Source: Codonopsis lanceolata
Lineage: Eukaryota > Streptophyta > Magnoliopsida > Asterales > Campanulaceae
Direction of reading: 5' to 3'
DNA: 64,000 nt
NCBI GenBank assembly: GCA_013146195.2
Contig: CM028379.1
Coordinates: 57,175,693 to 57,239,692 of the forward strand
The notes under the pieces were generated by a model. The model worked only from the letters and a program-made list of their open reading frames with translations, was not told the DNA's origin and did no database searches. The position numbers and the translations under genes are program-made. This document shows positions 56,901-64,000 of this stretch, piece by piece (position 1 is the stretch's first letter; every line of letters starts with the position of its first letter).

Positions 56901-58237
56901 GGACTAAATGCACCATTAGTCCCTGAACTTTGAACAAACTCATCATCAGTCCTCCAACTTTAAAAGTGATCACCATTGACCAAGCATCGTCCTTTTTGTT
57001 CACCACTAGCCCCTAATCCTAACGCCGTTAGTGTATTGCCGTTAAGGGGTCAATTTGTTGTTATCATAAAAATAGGGGGCCATATATAACATCATAAAAA
57101 TAAGGGGGCCATGTGAAAAATTTAATACTCAATTCATTTTTACACATATCAAAATTGAGATGACAAAACCGATGATTTTCAATACACCAAAAATCCCCAA
57201 ATTTAATACCCAAATCATCTGCAAAACAAACTGATCGATGTTTATGATGGAAGAAGATGAAAAAAATCCCCAAATCAATACGCCACTGAACCCTTTGAGA
57301 TGATCGAACCAGAGATTTTCCACAATAGGCCGCTTCGGCGAAGAGCCTACAGACGATAAAGAATCCGGCAACGTGGCTCGATTGGAGCCTCCAGGGACAT
57401 GATTTTCAAACTAACCCACTCCCCTTCCCTTAAACACACAGAGAAACCCCGATCACCACAGTCACCCACAAATTCACAATTCACATAATATAAGCAGAAA
57501 GATAACGTTTTCATCAATTAAATATCCACAAGAATTATGAAAACAATAAACTAAGAATTCGTCGATTCTGAGGGACGACCAAAGCAGTACAAGAGAGAAC
57601 TTGAAATTTGAAATGGGGAGTAGCAAACTCGAGCCCTTGGCTCACACTTGCAGAATCTACGATGGGAAAGAGAGTTTGAGCTGATGGTTCTATGACAAGA
57701 AGTTGGGCGAAATCGATAAAGATGGTGAGTGATTGGCCGGAATCAGAAATGTACGGAGATGACGTGACTAGAGATGGGGGCGGCGAAATGAGAAAGCGAG
57801 TTAGATCTCGGATGCTAGAGTAGTAGATGGAGAGAATCAAGAGATGAAGAAGATGTAGGTCGGTGATTTGGTGAGAGTGGCTATGGAGATTCGTTGAAGA
57901 AGAGATATGACTGATTGGGGTTGGTATTGCAGCGAGTTTCTGAAGACAACACAAAAGGCTAACGACATTTTTGATATAGGCGGAGAAGATGAAATGGGTT
58001 TTTGAAATTTCAATTGACCCCTTATTTTAATAATGTTATCCATGACTCTCTGTTTTGTGCATGTGAGTGACACATGTTCACTTAACGACAACACACTAAC
58101 GACGTTAAGGCTATGGACTAGCGGTGAACAAAAAGTGTGATGTTTGGTCAATGGTGATTACTTTTGATATTGGGAGATTGATGATAAGTTTGACCAAAGT
58201 TTAACCGAAGTTAAGGGAATAATGGTGTATTTAGCCC
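56901..58237. mobile_element. Non-autonomous Mutator-like element (MULE), 1337 bp
   Basis: Inverted terminal repeats of about 150-180 bp: GGACTAAATGCACCATTAGT on the left and, on the complement of the right end, GGGCTAAATACACCATTATT. The repeats share GTGATCACCATTGACCAA-like and TTTTTGTTCACC phrases. A perfect 9-bp target duplication TAAAAAGAA lies at 56892-56900 and 58238-58246. Nine bases is the Mutator signature. There is no transposase. The interior (57100-58020) has minus-strand open frames (57129-57371, 57535-57954) of unknown origin that could be captured sequence. Confidence 0.88.
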
Positions 58238-58532
58238 TAAAAAGAAATTTTAAAAAATCAGAAAGTGGAAAACACTAACCACCGTAGGTCAAACAATTAA
58301 TCGGCGAGCTATAAAACACATCGTCTAATTAGCAGCCAAACTTCAAAAAATGGATAAATACGACTAGATACTGGACCCACCGAAAAGGCCCCCACCACGG
58401 GACCCACCCGGTGCATTATTGAGAGTACGTGTCCCCTTTCTAACGTAACTCAGTGTTTGAATTAATTGCTCGCAAGGACATAAAAAAGATGAAAATTTGC
58501 ACAAGAGCCGCAACCAGTTTTTTCTTTTAAAA

Positions 58533-58770
58533 AAGTCCGTTTTTAATTTATCGTTTACTTTGTTTCGGTACATTATTTAAAAAAAATAATTGATTTTATT
58601 ATAAATATTAATAAAATGTGTGATTTTTTTAATATTCTTGAGCATGTGGTTATAATTAAATTATGTAAAAAATAAATATAAAGTGATAAAAGTGATTTTT
58701 TAAATTTATTTTTTTAAATTGATAATTATTTGAAAAAAAAGATGACCATAATTTAAAAACGGAGAAGTAG
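58533..58770. mobile_element. Decayed Stowaway-like MITE
   Basis: GTCCGTTTTTAATTTATCGTTT on the left and ACCATAATTTAAAAACGGAG on the right are imperfect inverted ends. The interior TAAAGTGATAAAAGTGATTTT matches the MITE at 56209-56465. Confidence 0.6.
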
Positions 58771-59217
58771 TTCCTGATTTTATTATGAGATGCTACATTA
58801 TCTGTACTCAATTTTAAATAATTTTATAAAACATGTAAAACTGAAATTCAATTAAAAAAATGATTTGATATATATTATTTGAAGCGTGCTTTTAGAGTGT
58901 GTTAGCATTACTAAAAGAACCATTATTTTCATGTGGCCCCTAACCTTTAGCTTTATCCACCGGTGGCACCATGACACGTGCCTCTCCAAAGTCAAACCTC
59001 CCTCTTTATAGCCGCTTAATTAATCTTCCCATGCAAATATTATTTATTTATTCTAAATATTTTAAAAATTATCGTGAAAAGACAGTTACCTCTTAGGTGG
59101 CGGGAACACGTGTTGGCCTCTGATCTCCGGCTGGTACCCCGGCAATCTCGCCGTAATCAACCTGTTGGGATCTATGAAACCATCTTTTTGGCTACTTATT
59201 ATAGATTAGTTAGTATG
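58771..59217. other. Intergenic
   Basis: It has G-box-like CACGTG at 58976-58981 and CTTTATAGCC near 59005, so it has promoter-like words, but no gene start follows on either strand. The GC-rich patch 59080-59170 has no domain that I recognise. Confidence 0.35.
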
Positions 59218-59360
59218 AAACCATTTAAGAAAATAGATTATTTATATTGGTTTAATGTGTAGTTTCCATTAATGTCCATACATATGTCATAATTAAAGTA
59301 GATTGAAAAGTAAGGGTAAAGTGGTAAAAGTGATAAAGGTAAGTTTCAAAGATTTTTTAA
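59218..59360. mobile_element. Stowaway MITE fragment
   Basis: GATTATTTATATTGGTTTAA, CATAATTAAAGTAGA and GTAAGGGTAAAGTGGTAAAA repeat the interior of 56209-56465; the ends are missing. Confidence 0.65.
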
Positions 59361-59637
59361 TTTAGTAGTAACTTAGTAAGTCTCCTTTCTAATTCTGATT
59401 CAGTGTCTTTTCTTTCTATTTATAGATTCTTTACCCAAAAGCATATACTTAAAGAGAAAAATTACAAAGCTTTTGATTTCACTGAATATAGAATATAGTA
59501 ACTTTCCTCATCAACACCCCCCCACACACACACAAACGCACGCTTTAGTTTGATTGAAATGGATAGTACTCTATGCCATGGCCCATGAAGACTTATGTGA
59601 GATCATAATAAAGGGTTGGTATAATTTTTTAGAGATA

Positions 59638-59945
59638 GTTTCTTATAAGACGGTCTTACGGATCTTAAGTTGTAAGACGGAACTTCACTTTTAAACAGCT
59701 CAACCCACTACCGTGGGTGGTTAAAAATATTCGTCTTACAAAAATTGACCGTAAAACTGTCCTACTTAAGTTTTTATCAAATTCTTAAGGCTAAAACTTA
59801 AGAAAGACAATCTAAAGGATATTTTATGTAAGACGTATTTGTTTGATCCAACCCACCGTATGTAGGTCGGTTGATTGAGTTATGAGAGAGTAAGACTTTA
59901 TTTTACGAATTAAGATCCCTAAGACGGTTTCACATGAGATCTACT
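59638..59945. mobile_element. GTAAGACGG-type MITE, copy a
   Basis: Left end TTATAAGACGGTCTTACGG, GATCTTAAGTTGTAA. The complement of the right end reads GAAACCGTCTTAGGGATCTT, then AATTCGTAA. The interior has CAACCCACCGTATGTAGGT and TTGAGTTATGAGAGAGTAA. Three more copies of the family lie within 4 kb. Confidence 0.65.
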
Positions 59946-60254
59946 CATTTTTATTATCTTCTCTTAGGAAATAATAGATCTATGGTCTATATGATTAGAT
60001 ATTTTGATTACTTAAATTAAATAAAAGTAATAAGAAGAATACCAAATAAAGAGAACATATTCTAATCATACATTTCAATAATGGAAACTTTACATGGCCA
60101 GAAAAAAACCAGGTGATTCTTGTTGAGTTCAAACAATTTTACACAAATTGTCAAAAAAACTAAAAAAGAAACAAAACTAAGTTCCAGCACATGGGGATTA
60201 AAATAGAAACCCCTCTAGCCTTGATGATCATTAGATTATTAAAACACTAGTAAA

Positions 60255-61833
60255 TTACATGAAATCATCCAAAATATTTGGAAATTCGAACTTCAACATG
60301 TTGCTGCAATAGCTGATTTCTCGCTCGTCTTCAGGACTGCTACCATTGAAGTATGTTGTTGTCGAATTTGAATGTAAAGGAGTAGGGCTTGAGGATGGTG
60401 TGGAGAAATTTGATAGACCAGATGCTAGGCTGAAGTTTGTTGTATTGGTGGATTGGAAATTCGAGTTGTCCGATGGAGGAGGATCCATGATCGATTGCTC
60501 CGACCCGTAGTAGCCATAGTTCTCTAAGGGAGCATAGTTGTCGAAATTAGAAGGCATTCCATTGCTTTGCCACTCATTTATTTGGCAACTTTCGGGGTTG
60601 AAATTGGCGATATCTGATGAAAATGGCTCCATAGTAGATTCCATTAGTTGGGCTTCACTAGAAAAAGGAACACAGCTTGGAATTTCTTGAATTAGGGTTT
60701 GGTCTTGGCTAGTTTGGACTAATGGTGGCATTTGGTGTTGGTCAACTTGAGGATGGGAATATTGATTTTCTTGAACATTTTGAAGAAGAAAGTTATGGTT
60801 TTGATCGCGTTGAGATGACAGGAGAGAAGTGGCTAGCCTCAGCAACTCAGGGTTAACCAATTGTTGGACCCCTATCAACCTTGAAATATTCACTTGATTA
60901 GATGAATTATAGAGGGATGAGCTTAGAAGGGAGGAAATGTCGAGAAGATCGAGACGAGGACTGTGAGTCACCGGATCAATTCCCATTCTAAGAAGCCTTT
61001 TTCTAATGTGGGTGTTCCAGTAGTTCTTGATTTCGTTATCAGTTCTTCCAGGCAAGCGAGCTGCAATGGCAGACCACCTAAATAAAAAAAATTGGAAACA
61101 AAGAATTAGATGACAATATTACAATGATAAAAACTTTGGTAAAACGGTTATACGGCTAATTTTTATAAGATCGATCTTCTTGACCCGACCCACCATGTGC
61201 TAGGGTTGAGTTGTGAAAGAGAAAGCTATGTCTTACGAATTAACATCCATAAGATGTTTTTACAGTTTTTTTTGACACTATAGTTAGACATTTTTGTTTA
61301 ATATTTCCAGAAGAGTTGTACACTAGGCTTGGAAACTTGGTCTTTTCTTCGACAAAGTTCTACCAAGCTAGCATTGATTTTTTAAAAATATATTAATATT
61401 TACAGTACTATATAGGGTAAGAAGATAACTTACTTGTTTCCCAAAACACTGTGGAGTTGAATTATTGTCTCCTCCTCTTCAAAAGAAAATCTTCCTCTTT
61501 TGATGTCTGGCCTCAAATAGTTTGTCCAACGAAGACGGCAGCTCTTTCCACATCTTTGAAGTCCTATACATATACATAGAGTTGCAGTAAATATCAAACA
61601 TAAATACCCATTAATGAAAACTCGTACGTTCATGTTCGATCCTTTCCCACCCCACGGTCCGGGATAAAAAAGTAAAAAAAGGAGAAAAATATAATCGTAC
61701 CAGCATTGTTGGGGAGAGTTCTCCAATTGCCATAGCCATTCTTTTGAATGTAATCAATGAGCATTTGATCTTCCTCCGGCGTCCATGGCCCTTTCTTTAA
61801 TCCATTTTTTTCACAACAAGGTGCTCTTCCCAT
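60255..61833 (-). CDS. R2R3-MYB transcription factor, subgroup 11-like (exons 61701..61833, 61434..61563, 60255..61077)
   Basis: The predicted protein has 361 residues. Exon lengths 133 and 130 bp are the classic R2R3-MYB pattern, and the splice sites are canonical: G/GTACGA, TATAG/GA, CAA/GTAAGT, TTTAG/GT. R2 keeps Trp 17, 37 and 57; R3 has Phe 70, then Trp 89 and 108, as in plant MYBs. It begins MGRAPCCEKNGLKKGPWTPE. After R3 comes GIDPVTHSPRLDLLDISSLL (residues 120-139), the signature of subgroup 11 (Arabidopsis MYB41/MYB74/MYB102/MYB49 group), linked to drought, wounding and suberin or cuticle control. The C-terminus is Ser/Asn/Gln-rich and acidic at the end (FPNILDDF), which is consistent with activation. 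The R3 bHLH-binding signature is not apparent. It acts in the nucleus as a DNA-binding regulator. I cannot say which member it is. Confidence 0.93.
61123..61275. mobile_element. GTAAGACGG-type MITE remnant inside MYB intron 2, copy b
   Basis: TATAAGATCGATCTTCTTGA, CCCGACCCACCATGTG, GGGTTGAGTTGTGAAAGAG and TCTTACGAATTAACATCC match copies c and d. It accounts for much of the 356-bp second intron. Confidence 0.65.
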
Positions 61834-61880
61834 GGTGCTCTAGTATTCCTTTAAGTTGTATAGCTTTGATCTTCTTTGTT

Positions 61881-61882
<2 letters not shown>

Positions 61883-61912
<30 letters not shown>
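61883..61912. repeat. (GA)n microsatellite in the MYB 5' leader
   Basis: About 15 GA units (CT on the MYB strand) between the TATA box and the start codon at 61833, so probably in the 5' UTR. Confidence 0.9.
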
Positions 61913-61914
<2 letters not shown>

Positions 61915-61944
61915 CTGGGGATGTAGGTCCGTAAGGGAGAAAAT

Positions 61945-62040
61945 GAGATATATATAGAGGGTGAAGGGAAGGGAAAGACAACAAGAGGAAAGTCAAAGGA
62001 ATTCGGTGCCGTCCTCTGTATATCGATATGGCAACGTGTC
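61945..62040 (-). promoter_or_regulatory. MYB promoter: TATA box, W-box and ABRE-like element
   Basis: The minus strand has CCTCTATATATATCTC (61960-61945), a TATA box about 110 bases upstream of the start codon. Further up are a W-box-like TTTGACT (61997-61991) and an ABRE-like ACGTGTC on the plus strand (62034-62040). ABA and stress elements would fit the subgroup, but short motifs occur by chance. Confidence 0.5.
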
Positions 62041-62929
62041 CCCTGGCTCTCTTAATTTTGGAGAAAAATGTGAAATTTTTGCCCCTTTGCGACAAAAAAT
62101 AGCTCGTACACTAAGTCGGCCATATATGTCAAACAAACTTTTAAGTGTCTAATTCTAATTACATTCCAAATTAACGCCTAGTTATTGGCTAACACATTTG
62201 TAATTTTGTACTTTTCGGGTGGTGCGATATAAACAAATGATTTTTAAGTACTCGTTTACTATTAAAAAAATTTTACAGTATAAAGTAAGACAGTATTTTA
62301 TGGCCTCGAAGCATTACGTGACATGTCAACATTACGCAGTATGATCAATAACGACACATAATAATGTCAAAATGATGCAAAGTGGTTCTCACTTTTATGC
62401 ATCTTTGGCATTATAACGCATGATACGGATTGATAATAATTTTACGAGAATACCATGAAAATTGTACTAGAAAAATGCTAGATGACATGTAGCCTTAATT
62501 TTTTTTTCTTCATATTTCATTAAAATCTCTATACCTGCATTCTCATAACTTGAACCAAAGACTTATGGTTAAGCTTAAGTAGCTCTTTTTTACCAATTGT
62601 TTTTTGTGGTATAATAATGTCTTAGTTAACAATATATCACTAATTAAGTCAGAAACTATTGCATCGTCACCAATTGAGATGGTGGTTTAATAGCAATGAA
62701 AGGTCATAAAACAATTGGGTGTTCCAACTTCGACCTCAACGTACTGTAGCAAAAGTGTGGGACAAAAGGGAAGGTTTTACTCCTTTCAATTCACCCAAAG
62801 AGTATACGGTTAAAACTTCTAATAACCGAGCGATATATTAATGTCATTGAAGTTTAGTTATAATTATAAAAATACTTAATCACAATTAATAATAGCACAA
62901 CACAATTGGGGGTAAAAATTTAAAGCAAA
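62041..62929. other. Intergenic, upstream of MYB
   Basis: No gene or defined repeat. The short open frames 61880-62152 overlap promoter sequence and are not credible. Confidence 0.4.
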
Positions 62930-63050
62930 AACTTAAGTAAGACGGATCTCTCTTGACCCAACTCACCGTGTGTTGGTGGATTAAATTGTAAAAAGTGAAG
63001 CTCCGTCATACAAATTAAAATCTGTTAGACCTTCTTACAGAATAACTTTG
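62930..63050. mobile_element. GTAAGACGG-type MITE remnant, copy c
   Basis: AACTTAAGTAAGACGGATCTC, TTGACCCAACTCACCGTGTG and AAGTGAAGCTCCGTCATAC match the family. Confidence 0.6.
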
Positions 63051-63354
63051 CTGAAAATTGTAAGCATAATATTTTACTGTAGACTCTATGTTGGAACAAA
63101 GTGAGTATCAATTTATAAAAGATGACACCCACCCTATTTTTAAAATGAGTTATGTTCATTTAATATAGTGATGATGCAAAAATCAGCTTTTGGCCGTTCG
63201 ATTGATGCGTAGGATATCTAGGTTTGATTGTATGAGTTGGATTGTTTATATAACTCGTAAAACATGAAAAACACCTTAGTAGAAGTGCAAGGCTTGGCCT
63301 TCGCGAATCCACTCCGACATGGAGAGTAAGAAACGTGTCTAGACAAAAAGAAAT

Positions 63355-63510
63355 TAATAAAAACTTAGGTAGGATGGTCTTACATTATTTTTTATAAGAC
63401 GGATCCTCTTTACCCGACCCATTGTATGTTGGTGGGTTGAGTTGTGACAGAGTGGAGCTCCATCTTACGAATTAAGATCCGTAAAACCGCCTTAAAGGAA
63501 ACTTACTCAA
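63355..63510. mobile_element. GTAAGACGG-type MITE, copy d
   Basis: AAAACTTAGGTAGGATGGTC, TTTATAAGACGGATCCTCT, TTGGTGGGTTGAGTTGTG and CTTACGAATTAAGATCCGTA: the fullest copy besides a. Confidence 0.65.
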
Positions 63511-63729
63511 AGAAATTTGATTGAGGTTTGAGGCTATAGAAAACGTGTACCTTGTTTAGGGTTTATGGAAGGGTATTTATAGGCCCCCAATGACATATAA
63601 TCCGTCTATGATTCACTTCCATAGTTATCTAATAGGTTTATGAGGAAACTCCTAAATTATGGGCATGATTGGCAGCTGACCGCGTATTTGTCGGAACAGA
63701 TATATCAAGTGCTCTGCTTAATTAAGGAA

Positions 63730-64000
63730 ACTTTTGACATGTCTTGGAAAGCAAGTCTCTGATTCCCTGCTCGATACTTACCCGGGCGATCGAGCATGGC
63801 TCTGCCTGGTAGAATGGTATGAAGTTGATGATGATAAGTGTGATTCCCGGGCATGGTCCCCTGGTCGGGCAGGCAAGACCTATGCTCGACCAGGTTTATA
63901 CAAGATATATCGCTAATCTCTGCTCGGTTACCTTGTTAGCTCTATCCCCTAGGTTTGTGGGTCCCACATTAATGAGCTCGTAATTGGCACGTGGTGCTCG
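63730..64000 (-). mobile_element. Tat-type LTR fragment, opposite orientation to the 22-kb copy
   Basis: CCCGGGCATGGTCCCCTGGT at 63847-63866 and the following CGGGCAGGCAAGACC are the near-exact complement of 22263-22296 (CTTGCCTGTCCGACCAGGGG, CCATGTCCGGG). CTGCTCGATACTTACCCGGG is of the same style. It runs off the window edge. Confidence 0.55.

Noticed and set aside
57535..58151. Minus-strand frames of 139 and 104 codons as host genes
   Set aside because: They lie wholly inside a MULE, the second partly in its terminal repeat, with no recognised domain; kept only as possible captured sequence.
59074..59262. 62-codon plus-strand frame beginning MKRQLPLRWREHVL
   Set aside because: Short, runs into a MITE fragment, and has no recognised domain.

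Overview
This is a repeat-dominated stretch of nuclear DNA from a flowering plant, most likely a eudicot; the species cannot be identified from the sequence. The evidence is an R2R3-MYB gene with the plant-typical three-exon structure, a small plant-type secreted LysM gene, and many plant transposons: Athila and Tat-like Ty3/gypsy, Copia, Stowaway, CACTA, MULE, SINE and LINE remnants. I see only two plausible host genes. Both are near the less repeat-rich parts, at 28.3-28.7 kb and 60.3-61.8 kb.

Layout. 0-12.4 kb: overlapping minus-strand Athila-type elements, with two long LTRs (4721-5925 and 11122-12423), one LTR fragment, gag, the end of integrase, an accessory ORF and a large inverted repeat at 7.5-9.0 kb. 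12.4-22.9 kb: a decayed plus-strand Tat-type element with gag, protease, RT, RNase H and integrase, followed by an antisense ORF with its own TATA box and then a 3' LTR-like region. 23-27.2 kb: two copies of an AT-rich repeat, one of them split by a solo LTR. 28.2-28.7 kb: the LysM gene. 29.5-31.9 kb: Stowaway MITE, SINE with 13-bp target duplication, a hairpin cluster and a CACTA end. 32.4-35.4 kb: a 177-bp tandem array, 1.6 kb of degenerate telomere-like G-rich repeats and a LINE 3' end. 36.4 kb: a 100-N assembly gap. 36.6-38.6 kb: the 3' half of a second Ty3/gypsy element. 38.6-48.1 kb: an element whose gag remnant runs almost directly into an integrase tail, followed by about 6 kb of different minisatellites and a 977-bp 3' LTR. 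48.1-53.6 kb: a Copia LTR split by a 2.4-kb solo LTR, and Copia fragments. 54.9-59.4 kb: a solo LTR, Stowaway MITEs and a MULE with perfect 9-bp target duplications. 59.6-63.5 kb: the MYB gene among four copies of one short element. 63.7 kb to the end: an LTR fragment in the opposite orientation.

There is no operon or multi-gene pathway here. The MYB gene (subgroup 11-like, stress or cell-wall regulation) and the LysM gene (possible apoplastic glycan binding) are independent. The most unusual signal is the minisatellite block at 41-47 kb. Several unrelated tandem families in one retroelement 3' region each carry a short dyad, able to form a hairpin, at the centre of the repeat unit.
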